The notes beneath the pieces were generated by a model. That model was not told the DNA's origin. It searched no databases and saw only the letters and a program-made list of their open reading frames with translations. From Streptomyces sp. YS415 (GTDB taxonomy: Bacteria > Actinomycetota > Actinomycetes > Streptomycetales > Streptomycetaceae), in assembly GCF_023544665.1 (NCBI RefSeq), contig NZ_JAMJFL010000023.1:1-64000 (forward strand): DNA of 64,000 bases. The letters are read 5' to 3'. Positions 17,000 through 25,171 of this stretch are shown here, one piece after another; the stretch's first letter is position 1; each line of letters opens with the position of its first letter. Made by a program: the position numbers and the translations under genes.

Positions 17000-17398
17000 T
17001 CACCCGCCCACACCCCCCACGACTTCCGCCTCCACCTCCACCCGGGCGCCCACTTCAAGCCCCCACCCGGCCATGGCCCCCGCCTCCGCCTCCAGGACGT
17101 ATCGGGCTCGGGGGCGGGGGAGGCCGAGGCGGCCGGGTTTCATGGTGCGTACGGCGATGACGCGCAGTCGGCGATCGAGGTACGCGACGTCGATGGGGAT
17201 CCGCATGCCGATCGTGTGCACGCTGTTGGCGGGGGAGAGCAGGAGGGCGCCCTCAACCGAGTCCCGCCCCAGCAACCCGCGCCTGCGGGCCCGGTAGGAC
17301 GCGGCGATCTCCAGAGGCAGCTCGGCGCCACGCGGGCGCGCCGATGACTCATCCGGAACAATCAACTTCCCGCGCCCGTCATTCCATTGCCGACCCAT
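17000..17398 (-). CDS. DUF192 family protein
   Basis: A 132-residue protein (136 if it begins at ATG 17410). The core reads RARRRGLLGRDSVEGALLLS and SVHTIGMRIPIDVAYLDRRL, which is the DUF192 signature. The function is not established; the family is often found next to Tad loci in actinobacteria. It is convergent with the OmpA-like gene. A ribosome site GGGGAT lies just before 17410 and twelve bases before 17398, so the start is uncertain. Confidence 0.8.
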   Translation of the reverse strand: MGRQWNDGRGKLIVPDESSARPRGAELPLEIAASYRARRRGLLGRDSVEGALLLSPANSVHTIGMRIPIDVAYLDRRLRVIAVRTMKPGRLGLPRPRARYVLEAEAGAMAGWGLEVGARVEVEAEVVGGVGG

Positions 17399-17464
17399 GG
17401 GCGAGTACATCCCCGCTCTGAGGCGACCTAGTCGGGCGCCGGGCCCCGCCGGGCTCCGGCGGAC

Positions 17465-18601
17465 TTACGAGACGTACGACTGGAGCGTTCCGCGCCGCCG
17501 TACATCCAGCGTCGCGCAGTGGAACGAGCCGCCGAACGGCGCGTAGTGCAGCAGGTCGCACGGCACCGGCTCGAACCCCCACGACTCGAGCGCACGCAGC
17601 ATCGACGTGTGATGCCGCTCCGCGATCACGCGCTTCTCGTCGAGCATGAGGACGTTCATGCTGAGCCACTTCCCGCACATCGAAGTGATCTTCAGCAGCC
17701 GGTCGTCCAGCGGGTCGGGCGGGGGAGCGACCAGTACCTCCCACGACCGCAGGACGTCGGGCAGGCGGTCGACATCGACGTACTCGGGGTTGACCAGGAC
17801 CTTGCCGGGGCCGAGCGGCACGAACGTCGTGTCGATGTGCATGGGCGCCCGGCAGCGGCTCTCGATCTCATGGATGCGATAGTCCGGCCCGAGGTGGCGG
17901 CGCAGCCATTCGATCCCCATGCGGTTGGTGACATTGCTCCGGGTGACGAAGAGATCGCGCCCCGCGCGCACGAAATCGGCCGCGTCGAATACCGGCTCGA
18001 ATTCGGTGAGGATGTAGCGCATGGGCTCGCCGTCCGCCGGGACGCGGAAATCGGGGTCGAAGAGTTCGTCGGTGAGCTGGGGCTTCGGAGCCGATGTCCA
18101 CCGCGCGCCGCGCCGGAAGTAGTCCTTCAGGATCGGCCGATAGGAATGCGTCTCGAAATACCGGCACGGCCAGGCCATCGGGGTCTCGATGATCTCGTCG
18201 CCTATGACGAGCATGCTGTCGCGGGGGCAGGTGTTGCAGAATCCGCGGGACGACCAGTCGGGGGTGTGGAAACGCCGGCGATGCTCTACCGCGTCCGGAC
18301 GGCGGACCGTGACGCCGAAGGACTCCAGCAGCGCGACGAACTGCTCGATCTCCTCCTGCGCCCGCTCGATCAGTACCCGCGGGTACCGCGCCCCGGCGGC
18401 CAGACCCTGCAGCCGCGCCGCCCACCTCGGGATATTGCAGGTCACGACGGGGTGACTGGAGGGGATCGTCGCCCCGTCGAGCCGTCCGACGATGACTTCC
18501 TCCAGGGGGTCCCACTCGTTGTGGGAGCTGACCGGTGAGGCGAAGGGCTCGGCGGTCGAGACGGTCGAGACGGCCGAGGCGGGCGATGACTGCAACATCA
18601 C
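17465..18601 (-). CDS. Amidinotransferase (arginine:glycine / StrB1 type)
   Basis: A 378-residue enzyme of the family that moves an amidino group from arginine to an amine acceptor through a cysteine adduct. Key motifs match human AGAT: FEPVFDAADF (catalytic Asp), APMHIDTTFVPLGPGKVLVN (catalytic His) and GGSFHCATLDVRR with nucleophile C362. Starts are GTG 18601 or ATG 18598. No guanidinoacetate methyltransferase or aminocyclitol genes are nearby, so the acceptor is unknown. It stands alone with a 308-base divergent upstream region, and looks like an accessory gene. Confidence 0.88.
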   Translation of the reverse strand: MMLQSSPASAVSTVSTAEPFASPVSSHNEWDPLEEVIVGRLDGATIPSSHPVVTCNIPRWAARLQGLAAGARYPRVLIERAQEEIEQFVALLESFGVTVRRPDAVEHRRRFHTPDWSSRGFCNTCPRDSMLVIGDEIIETPMAWPCRYFETHSYRPILKDYFRRGARWTSAPKPQLTDELFDPDFRVPADGEPMRYILTEFEPVFDAADFVRAGRDLFVTRSNVTNRMGIEWLRRHLGPDYRIHEIESRCRAPMHIDTTFVPLGPGKVLVNPEYVDVDRLPDVLRSWEVLVAPPPDPLDDRLLKITSMCGKWLSMNVLMLDEKRVIAERHHTSMLRALESWGFEPVPCDLLHYAPFGGSFHCATLDVRRRGTLQSYVS

Positions 18602-18909
18602 ATGGGGTCCACTCTCGATGGCTGAAGTCGAACTCTCTGCATCGGTCGAGTCACCCGGAGCCAGTATTCAAAACGGTGCGCTTCCCGCACGGTCTCCTTT
18701 GCTCGTTCATAAGCGGAACGAAGTGTTCGGGGTGGACTTCGACGTGGGGACCGGTGCGTTATGCAACCGTTATAGCGCGTTCAAGGGCAGGGACGGGAGA
18801 TTTGCGTGCATACGCCCCGTCGGTTGACGGGCGCCACTCTGGTGTCGCCACATCCCGGTCGATAGCGTTGCTTCGCTCAAGAGAAGCCTCGCCTCACCGG
18901 GAGCCGACC
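18602..18909. other. Divergent intergenic region, amidinotransferase / lipoprotein
   Basis: A stretch of 308 bases without a convincing gene. It is less G/C-rich than its flanks (for example GTTATGCAACCGTTATAGCG around 18757-18776) and must hold both divergent promoters. TAGCGT near 18864 is a possible -10 for the rightward lipoprotein gene. No terminator or known operator was recognised. Confidence 0.5.
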
Positions 18910-19569
18910 GTGAACCGCCGCCCCACCCTCCTCACAGCGATCACGCTGACCGCCGCAGCGGCCCTGACGCTGTCCGCGTGCGGGAGCGACGACAGCTCCA
19001 AGGACAAGGACAACGACAAGATCGCGGGAGCCGAGACGGGGGGCGAGAAGTCTCCGTCCCCGACGGCCGACGCCTCGGACTCCGGTGACCGGCCGAAGAT
19101 CACCTTCCCGTCCGATGCCAAGAACGTCTTCGAGGACCAGAAGACGGGCGACGCGACCAAGGACGCCGTGCTCGCTGACAGCGCCCTGAGTGTGAACTCC
19201 GTGGACGAAGCGATCTTCGAGGGGGACACGGGCACGAAGGCGCTCGGTTTCTACAACACGGGCAAGGCGCTCGAGTCGTCGATCACCTTCGTGCAGCAGT
19301 ACATCGACGGTGGTGACACCTGGGTCGGTGTGACCCGGTACTTCGACTACAAGGTGACCCTGTCCGGATCCGACAAGGCCTACGTCACCTACTGCTCCGA
19401 CGAGAGCAAGTCCTACATCAAGGACCGGAAGACCGGGAAGGTCGACAAGTCGCCTGCCACCGCGGACTCCTACGTGCTGTACAACACCAGCCTCACCAAG
19501 AACGACAAGGGAGTCTGGCAGACCACCAACATCGCCTCGAACGGGGGAGACAAGGCGTGCCAACCGTAA
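18910..19569 (+). CDS. Putative lipoprotein
   Basis: A 219-residue exported protein starting at GTG 18910 with GGGAG upstream. The signal peptide ends in the lipobox ALTLSAC, followed by a charged linker. The mature domain (DAVLADSALSVNSVDEAIFE, DTWVGVTRYFDYKVTLSGSD) is of an unrecognised family common in Streptomyces. It overlaps the next secreted-protein gene by 13 bases, so the two products are likely made together and may act together outside the membrane. Confidence 0.78.
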   Translation: MNRRPTLLTAITLTAAAALTLSACGSDDSSKDKDNDKIAGAETGGEKSPSPTADASDSGDRPKITFPSDAKNVFEDQKTGDATKDAVLADSALSVNSVDEAIFEGDTGTKALGFYNTGKALESSITFVQQYIDGGDTWVGVTRYFDYKVTLSGSDKAYVTYCSDESKSYIKDRKTGKVDKSPATADSYVLYNTSLTKNDKGVWQTTNIASNGGDKACQP

Positions 19570-20579
19570 GGAACTCGGCGAGGACCGCAACGGTCCTGAC
19601 GCTCGTATGCGCGTCCATCTTCGCCGCGCAGACAGCCTTCGCCCGAGGGGGCTACGACAACAACGGTGACACGGGACAGGGTGCCAACGTCAACGGCGAC
19701 ACCGTCTCCGTCACCGCCGGAGGTGTCGTCTTCGACCACTCCAAGAACGGCAGCGGCAAGTCCACCGGCACCCTGACCTCCAGCACCAACTGGAGCCCCC
19801 CGCCCTGCTGGTACGCCCCCAAGTACACGCCCGAGCAGCTCCAGAAGTACCTGGAGCCGATCTGGAACGCGGAGTCGACGGGCTATCAGTGGGACGCCGA
19901 GCAGCGCGAGAAGTACAACGCCAAGGACCCGGAGAAGGGCTTCAACAAGGACAAGACCGGCAAGGGCTACTGGTGGGGCTCCTACGTCGACGAGAGCTAC
20001 CCTCCGGGCTGGGACTCCTGCGAGGCGGACTACTTCTGGGTGGACCTCGGTGACCCCCCGCCCCCCGGCATCGAGAACGCCATAACCCCGGAGATCCTCG
20101 CCGAACTCGCCTACGCCGAGATCCGCGTCCCCGGCACCGAGGTCACCCTCGCCCCCGCGAACGCCACCAAGGTCAACCTCCCGACCTGGAGCTGGCTGGA
20201 CGCCGCCGAGTTCAAGCCGGTCTCGGTCACCGCGTCCGTACCGGTGCTGCAGCTCGATGCAACCGCGACGGCAACACCCGTCTCCCTGCAGATCGAGCCG
20301 GGCACGGCCGACGCCGTCACCTACCCCGCGTCCGGTGTCTGCGAGATCAACAACGGCCGCATCGGTGAGCCGTACGCCAAGGGCAAGGCCGACCGCACCC
20401 CGCCCTGCGGAGTGAAGTACCTCCGCTCCTCGGGCGACGGCACGTTCCCCCTCCAGGCCACGATCACCTGGGAGATCAACTGGACAAGCACCAGCGGAGC
20501 AGGCGGTGACCTCCCCGACGGCACCTTCGGCGCCACCCAGAACGTCGTCGTACAGGAGATCCAGGCCATCAACCGCTGA
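19557..20579 (+). CDS. Secreted protein of unknown function
   Basis: A 340-residue protein starting at GTG 19557 inside the upstream gene. The signal peptide ends near TAFARGG. The mature protein has an aromatic, proline-rich segment (NWSPPPCWYAPKYTPEQLQK, GKGYWWGSYVDESYPPGW) with paired cysteines, then a beta-rich C-terminal half. I do not recognise the family; similar Streptomyces proteins are usually called hypothetical. It ends just before a strong 13-bp hairpin, so the pair forms a two-gene unit. Confidence 0.75.
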   Translation: MPTVRNSARTATVLTLVCASIFAAQTAFARGGYDNNGDTGQGANVNGDTVSVTAGGVVFDHSKNGSGKSTGTLTSSTNWSPPPCWYAPKYTPEQLQKYLEPIWNAESTGYQWDAEQREKYNAKDPEKGFNKDKTGKGYWWGSYVDESYPPGWDSCEADYFWVDLGDPPPPGIENAITPEILAELAYAEIRVPGTEVTLAPANATKVNLPTWSWLDAAEFKPVSVTASVPVLQLDATATATPVSLQIEPGTADAVTYPASGVCEINNGRIGEPYAKGKADRTPPCGVKYLRSSGDGTFPLQATITWEINWTSTSGAGGDLPDGTFGATQNVVVQEIQAINR

Positions 20580-20608
20580 CCGTCTCCACGTCCTTCTCCC
20601 TGTCCGGT

Positions 20609-20638
20609 AAGTGCTCCCCCTGAAGAGGGGGAGCACTT
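20609..20638 (+). terminator. Hairpin terminator after the secreted-protein gene
   Basis: AAGTGCTCCCCCT / AGGGGGAGCACTT is a perfect 13-bp stem around the loop GAAG. It lies 30 bases after the stop at 20579. There is no U tail, as is common for Streptomyces terminators. Confidence 0.75.
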
Positions 20639-20712
20639 CCGCGTACGCCATGAATGGGCGTCCGTGTCGTTTCTCCCTGCGGTGCAAGATCCGCGGGCAG
20701 AGGGGACAGGAC

Positions 20713-21039
20713 ATGGCTGGGCGGTTGGCCGTCGACGGCGACGAACTCACGCGTTTCATGAACGCGCTGCGCAAGTCGACCAGTTCACTCGCCGGAGTCC
20801 GCAAGGCCCTCCGCGATTCGACGGTCACCGGTCTCGGCACGGACGATCTCGACCGCGCCTGCGAGGGCTTCCAGGAGGACTGGCAGTACGGCGCCGAGGA
20901 GATCGGCAAGCAGACGGAGGACCTCGCCGAGATCATCGGCAAGAGCCGGGACAGCTATCTGGAGGTCGACAAGGCCCTCGAGGAGGCCCTGAAGAAGGCC
21001 GCCGGGGCGGGCGGCGGCGGGGACGGTGTCCGGAAGTGA
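20713..21039 (+). CDS. WXG100-like small helical protein
   Basis: A 108-residue all-helical protein of the size and pattern of ESAT-6/WXG100 proteins. The hairpin turn holds EGFQEDWQYGAEEIGKQ, with WQYG instead of a strict W-x-G. The tail is glycine-rich. AGGGGACAGG is the ribosome site. It overlaps the next gene (GTGA) that carries a true WKG motif, so it likely forms a heterodimer with or chaperones that product. Secretion would need a type VII system elsewhere in the genome. Confidence 0.75.
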   Translation: MAGRLAVDGDELTRFMNALRKSTSSLAGVRKALRDSTVTGLGTDDLDRACEGFQEDWQYGAEEIGKQTEDLAEIIGKSRDSYLEVDKALEEALKKAAGAGGGGDGVRK

Positions 21040-22271
21040 CGCTCGCCCCTGGCGCCGATCGCACCGGCGCCGCCGCCCCCGGCCCGTCGCTCTCGCACCT
21101 GCCCTATCCCCATCTCGGCTTCAACCCGGTACCCGGCAGCACCGAGACCGTCCGCGACCTGCACCGCAAACTCGCCGCCTGCGCGACGGTCCTGGACGAC
21201 GCCCACGGCCTCGTCACCAAACTCCTGGACGGCAGCTACTGGAAGGGTGACGCCGCCGTAGCCTTCCGCGAGCAGCTCGACGGCGGTCCGCTGCCGCGGA
21301 ACCTGAAGAACGCCGCGCGTTCGCTCCGCAAGGCCGTCGCCCAGCTCACCCGTTGGGAGACCGAACTCGACGACTTCCAGCGGCGGGCCAAGCGGCTGGA
21401 GGACGACGCGCAGGATGCGCGGGCCGCGGTGAAGCGTGCGGAGGAGCGGACGGATGCGGATGCCGACGATGCCCGGTCGGAGCTGGACAAGGTGCTCGGC
21501 CGGGCGCGGCGGCTTGCGGAGGAGCACGAGGCCAGGGCCAAGCACCGGGCGGAGAGGATCCGGGGCGCGACGAAGAAGCTGGCGCCCCACGAGCCGGGTT
21601 GGCTCGACGACGCGCTCGACTGGCTGGGCGAGAACCTGCCGGACGTCCTGAGCTTTCTGGCGGGCATGATCGCCGTGGCGGTGCTCCTCCTCTCCGGTCC
21701 GCTGGGGTGGAGTCTCGCGACCGCGGGACTGCTGATGCTGGGGTCCTCGGCGATCAGCCTTACGGCGTTGTCTCTTCGGCTCTCCGACGCCGAGACGTGG
21801 GCGTCGTTGCAGGACGGCTTCACCAAGGGTGAGCTCGATGCCGACTTCTGGAGCGCTTTGGTGTCCACGGGAGCCGATGCGGCGGGGGCGTTGCCCGGCG
21901 TAGGGGCCGTCGGAAAGGGCGCGTACACGGGCTCCAGGGCGGCCCTTCGCAGCACCGAAGCCGTCAGCCTCAGGGAGAAGGTGGCCCTCTACGGCACGAA
22001 GACGATGGATGAGGTGAAGGCCGTGGCTGAACTGGACAACCCGCTGGTACTCAGAGCGGTGCGCGGTCTCAGCGATCCGGAGAGGGCTGCCAAGGTCGTG
22101 CAGGGCGCATCAGGTCTGGCCGGCGTGGGGACCGGCGGATTCGGCCTCCACAACAAGCTGGTGGACGCCGAGGACGACGGCGTCAAGGACGGTGCCGTCG
22201 CCGGGATCGACGGGGCACGTCTTGTACTCGACTCCGGCGGCATCTACCGCCTTGCTCGGCACGTCTTCTGA
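21036..22271 (+). CDS. WXG-domain fusion protein, putative type VII-associated effector
   Basis: A 411-residue protein starting at GTG 21036, overlapping the previous stop. Residues ~35-110 form a WXG100-like hairpin with W69-K70-G71 (GSYWKGDAAVAFREQL). A long charged coiled coil follows (~110-185). Next come two hydrophobic helices (DVLSFLAGMIAVAVLLLSGP, SLATAGLLMLGSSAISL) and a C-terminal ~150-residue domain with no toxin motif I recognise. The layout resembles LXG/WXG polymorphic effectors. It heads a chain of closely packed genes. Confidence 0.75.
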   Translation: MTLAPGADRTGAAAPGPSLSHLPYPHLGFNPVPGSTETVRDLHRKLAACATVLDDAHGLVTKLLDGSYWKGDAAVAFREQLDGGPLPRNLKNAARSLRKAVAQLTRWETELDDFQRRAKRLEDDAQDARAAVKRAEERTDADADDARSELDKVLGRARRLAEEHEARAKHRAERIRGATKKLAPHEPGWLDDALDWLGENLPDVLSFLAGMIAVAVLLLSGPLGWSLATAGLLMLGSSAISLTALSLRLSDAETWASLQDGFTKGELDADFWSALVSTGADAAGALPGVGAVGKGAYTGSRAALRSTEAVSLREKVALYGTKTMDEVKAVAELDNPLVLRAVRGLSDPERAAKVVQGASGLAGVGTGGFGLHNKLVDAEDDGVKDGAVAGIDGARLVLDSGGIYRLARHVF

Positions 22272-22291
22272 CCGGAAGGAGAGAGGCATTC

Positions 22292-22993
22292 ATGAATCCC
22301 GCTCAATGCCCCACCGCGTGGGATCACCCCCCGACTCGCCGGTCCTGGTGGGGACACATGGCTGCGCATGTCGTCGGGCTCGTGGGCTGGCCCGCTGCCT
22401 GGACCGGCCTGCTCTACGTGCTCGTCGTATTCCTGTCCCCTGGCTTCGCCTTTCTCTTCGCGCTGCCCCTCTGCTACGCGATGTACCGAACCGTCCTCCA
22501 ACTCCGCTGCCTCCCCACCGCCCTCCGCACCCTCCGAGTCCTCCAGCACTACCCCTGGCAACTCCTCACCCACACCCCCCGCGGCCTCGACGAGCACCCG
22601 GACGCGGAGGACGGCGGGATCTGGATCGAGTTCCCGGATCCTGCCCGCCCGGAGGGCAAGGGCATCCCGCTCACCTTCGTCAAGCATCACCGTTCGTACT
22701 GGTGGCTGCGCCACATCGGCGGCCCTCGTACCAAGCCCGAACTCAAGGCCCGGCTGGACCCGTTGTGGTTCGCCGGGGATCCGCGGTTTCTGGGCGTCGT
22801 GGCGGTCAGCGACCGGCGCGGCGCCGCTCCGCGCCGGCTGCACTTCCTGTACCGGCCGTCCGCCTTCGAGCAGCGCGCCGTACGCAGGCACTGGGAGGAC
22901 GCCACCCCGCACGACCTGGAACGCGCCCGCCGGGCCGGGGCCCGGTTCCTCGTGCCGGCTCCGGCCGCCGCCCCCGCCGGGCAGGAGCCATGA
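22292..22993 (+). CDS. Membrane protein of unknown function in the WXG cassette
   Basis: A 233-residue protein with two adjacent membrane helices (about 26-62: AAHVVGLVGWPAAWTGLLYV, FAFLFALPLCYAMYRTVL) and a cytoplasmic domain containing WWLRHIGG and RRLHFLYRP. I do not recognise the family. GGAAGGAGAG lies before the ATG. Its stop overlaps the next start (ATGA), and it follows the WXG fusion gene by 20 bases, so it may be an immunity or export accessory protein. Confidence 0.7.
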   Translation: MNPAQCPTAWDHPPTRRSWWGHMAAHVVGLVGWPAAWTGLLYVLVVFLSPGFAFLFALPLCYAMYRTVLQLRCLPTALRTLRVLQHYPWQLLTHTPRGLDEHPDAEDGGIWIEFPDPARPEGKGIPLTFVKHHRSYWWLRHIGGPRTKPELKARLDPLWFAGDPRFLGVVAVSDRRGAAPRRLHFLYRPSAFEQRAVRRHWEDATPHDLERARRAGARFLVPAPAAAPAGQEP

Positions 22994-23667
22994 GCGCTCC
23001 CACGATCGTCGTCGACGACTCCGCCGTGGACCCGCACGCGGACCTGTGGTTCGCCGAGCCGCCCGGATTCCTGCCCCTGCCCCTGGACACCCTGCTCCCC
23101 GAGCCCGGCTCCCGTGCGGCTGACGCCCTGCGCGCCGCGGCGGCGCCCTTCCTGGACTCGGCCCCGGACGACACGGTCCGCCTCCGGTTCGTCGCGCACG
23201 TGGCGGCGGGCCAGCAACTGCTCGCCGCGCTGCGTGCGGCCGGGACCGTGCACTGCGCGCTCGGCCTGCACCGGGACGATGTCGGCGACGCGGGGGACGG
23301 GCTGCCGTTGGTGTCCTGGTTCACCGTGTCCTGGCGTGCCACGGCCGTCGCTCCGCGCGCCGCGACGGCGGCCCGGGCAGTCGCCCCGGTCTCGGGCTTC
23401 GATCGCGTCGAGTACCGGGAACTGCCTTGCGGCCCCGCGTCGCTCGGCGAAGCGATCCTCACGCCGCCTGCCGGCACCCCACTGCCGCAGCAGCCGTTGC
23501 TGCAGCTCAGGGCCCACCTGCCCCATCCCGACGGCAAGCGGCTGGCCGTGCTCGCCCTCAGCACCACCGCTCTGGCCCGCCGCGAGCAGTACCGGGCGAT
23601 CCTTCGGCGAATCGTGGAAACGGTCTGCTTCCGTAATCCACTGGAGGAGCGCCCTCCGAAGGGGTAG
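22990..23667 (+). CDS. Soluble protein of unknown function, last gene of the WXG cassette
   Basis: A 225-residue protein, ATG overlapping the upstream stop. It has no signal peptide or membrane helix. Segments such as DTVRLRFVAHVAAGQQLLAA and QPLLQLRAHLPHPDGKRLAV suggest an alpha/beta fold. No family is recognised. Tight coupling to the membrane protein and WXG genes points to one functional unit. Confidence 0.7.
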   Translation: MSAPTIVVDDSAVDPHADLWFAEPPGFLPLPLDTLLPEPGSRAADALRAAAAPFLDSAPDDTVRLRFVAHVAAGQQLLAALRAAGTVHCALGLHRDDVGDAGDGLPLVSWFTVSWRATAVAPRAATAARAVAPVSGFDRVEYRELPCGPASLGEAILTPPAGTPLPQQPLLQLRAHLPHPDGKRLAVLALSTTALARREQYRAILRRIVETVCFRNPLEERPPKG

Positions 23668-23677
23668 GAACACCCCC

Positions 23678-24550
23678 ATGACCCAACTAGGCGCGATCTT
23701 CCGCCCCCAACTGCCCCCCGAGAACCTCCGTTCCATCGCCCGGCTGGCCGACGACAGCGGTCTTGAGGAGCTGTGGCTGTGGGAGGACTGCTTCCGGGAG
23801 GGCGGGATCTCCGCTGCTGCCGCCGCGCTCGCGTGGACCGAGCGGGTGCGGGTGGGGATCGGGCTGCTGCCCGTGCCGTTGCGGAATGTCGCCGTCACCG
23901 CGATGGAGACCGCCACGCTGGAGCGGATGTTCCCGGGACGGGCCGTGCTGGCCGTGGGGCACGGAGTGCAGGACTGGATGGGGCAGGTGGGGGCCCGGGT
24001 CGAGTCGCCGGTCACGCTCCTGCGGGAGCACCTCCTCGCGCTGCGGGCGCTGCTGCGCGGGGAGCGGCTCACCACCGAGGGGCGGTACGTCCGTCTCGAC
24101 GACGTCGGCCTCGACTGGCCGCCCGCCCGGCCCGTCCCCGTGCTCGCCGGGGTCACCGGGCCCCGCTCCCTCCGCCTGTCCGGTGAGGCCGCCGACGGAA
24201 CGCTGCTGACCGCGTCCAATCCACCGGACGGCGTACGCCGGGCCCGGCAGCTCATCGAGGAGGGGCGGGAGTCCGCCGGGCGCACCGATGCGCATCCCGT
24301 GGTCGTCTACCTCCTCGCCGCCACCGGTGCCCACGCCGCCGATCGGCTGCGCAAGGAGCTGACCGACGAAGGAGTCGCGGACGTCCCCGGCCTCGGTGTC
24401 GCCGGGGACGCCGCCGCCGTCGCCGAGGCCGTCCAGCGCCTCGCGGAGGCCGGCGCCGACACCGTCGTACTCCAGCCGACGGCCGACGAACCCGACCCCG
24501 AGGGCTTCGTCCGCTTCGCTGCCGAGAAGGTACGGCCGCTGGTCACGTAG
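23678..24550 (+). CDS. LLM-class (F420-dependent) oxidoreductase
   Basis: A 290-residue TIM-barrel protein of the luciferase-like family. Typical features are LGAIFRPQLPPENLRSIARL at the start, VRVGIGLLPVPLRNVAVTAM, a GRAVLAVGHGVQDWMGQVGA loop and LLREHLLALRALLRGE. Actinobacterial members usually use coenzyme F420 for hydride transfer; the substrate cannot be told. It starts ten bases after the WXG cassette but is probably unrelated. The stop lies inside a short tandem repeat. Confidence 0.85.
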   Translation: MTQLGAIFRPQLPPENLRSIARLADDSGLEELWLWEDCFREGGISAAAAALAWTERVRVGIGLLPVPLRNVAVTAMETATLERMFPGRAVLAVGHGVQDWMGQVGARVESPVTLLREHLLALRALLRGERLTTEGRYVRLDDVGLDWPPARPVPVLAGVTGPRSLRLSGEAADGTLLTASNPPDGVRRARQLIEEGRESAGRTDAHPVVVYLLAATGAHAADRLRKELTDEGVADVPGLGVAGDAAAVAEAVQRLAEAGADTVVLQPTADEPDPEGFVRFAAEKVRPLVT

Positions 24551-24600
24551 GACAGCCGCTGGTCATGTGGGCAGGACGGTCGCTGGTCACTTAGGACGGG
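24536..24600 (+). repeat. Three imperfect tandem copies spanning the oxidoreductase stop codon
   Basis: Units at 24536-24555, 24556-24579 and 24580-24600 share CGCTGGTCA(C/T)(G/T)T(A/G)GG. The first copy includes the stop codon TAG of the LLM oxidoreductase. Small duplications at gene ends like this can arise by slippage. Confidence 0.7.
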
Positions 24601-24607
24601 ACGGCGC

Positions 24608-25120
24608 TCACCCCGCCGGCCGGTCCCCCACAGCCCCGTCGATCAGTTCGCGCACGATGTCCATGTGGCCCGCGTGCCGGGCCGTCTCCTCGATCATGTG
24701 GACCAGGACCCATCGCAGGGACACGGCCTCGCCGCGCCAGTCCGGGCGGCCGAGGTCGTCCAGGGCGCGTTGGTCGATGGTGCGGTCGGCCGCGGCGCGG
24801 GCGCGGCCGTAGAAGTCGATGATCTGCTGGGTGGTCTCGCCCTGGTCCGCGCGCATGTCCTCGTCGGTGTACGGGTCGAACCACAGCGGCTCGACCTCGC
24901 CGCCGAAGGCGGAGACGAACCAGCCGTACTCCACGGAGCCGAGGTGCTTCACCAGGCCCAGCAGGCTCGTGCCGGACGGGGTCAGCGGGCGGCGCAGTTC
25001 CGCGTCGTCCAGCCCTTCCAGCTTCCCCAGCACGGCGTCCCGCATCCGGTCGAGGCTCGTGTGGAGCGTGTCCTTTTCGCCGGCGGTGTACGGCGTACTG
25101 GTCGTGTCAGGGGTCGTCAT
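24608..25120 (-). CDS. DinB-family (DUF664) four-helix protein
   Basis: A 170-residue protein of the DinB/DUF664 fold. It opens with EKDTLHTSLDRMRDAVLGKL and holds KHLGSVEYGWF and HMIEETARHAGHMDIVRELI, with the histidines that bind a metal ion in this family. Actinobacterial members include mycothiol-dependent enzymes, but no specific reaction can be assigned. ATG 25120 is the only sensible start. It diverges from the methyltransferase gene 51 bases away. Confidence 0.85.
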   Translation of the reverse strand: MTTPDTTSTPYTAGEKDTLHTSLDRMRDAVLGKLEGLDDAELRRPLTPSGTSLLGLVKHLGSVEYGWFVSAFGGEVEPLWFDPYTDEDMRADQGETTQQIIDFYGRARAAADRTIDQRALDDLGRPDWRGEAVSLRWVLVHMIEETARHAGHMDIVRELIDGAVGDRPAG

Positions 25121-25171
25121 AGCGCCGAAAACTAGCAGCGGGCACTGACAGCGGGCTGCGATCATCGGGGC

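Noticed and set aside
24536..24600. CRISPR array
   Set aside because: The copies are contiguous without spacers and imperfect; the same holds for 53387-53460. No other repeat-spacer pattern was seen.
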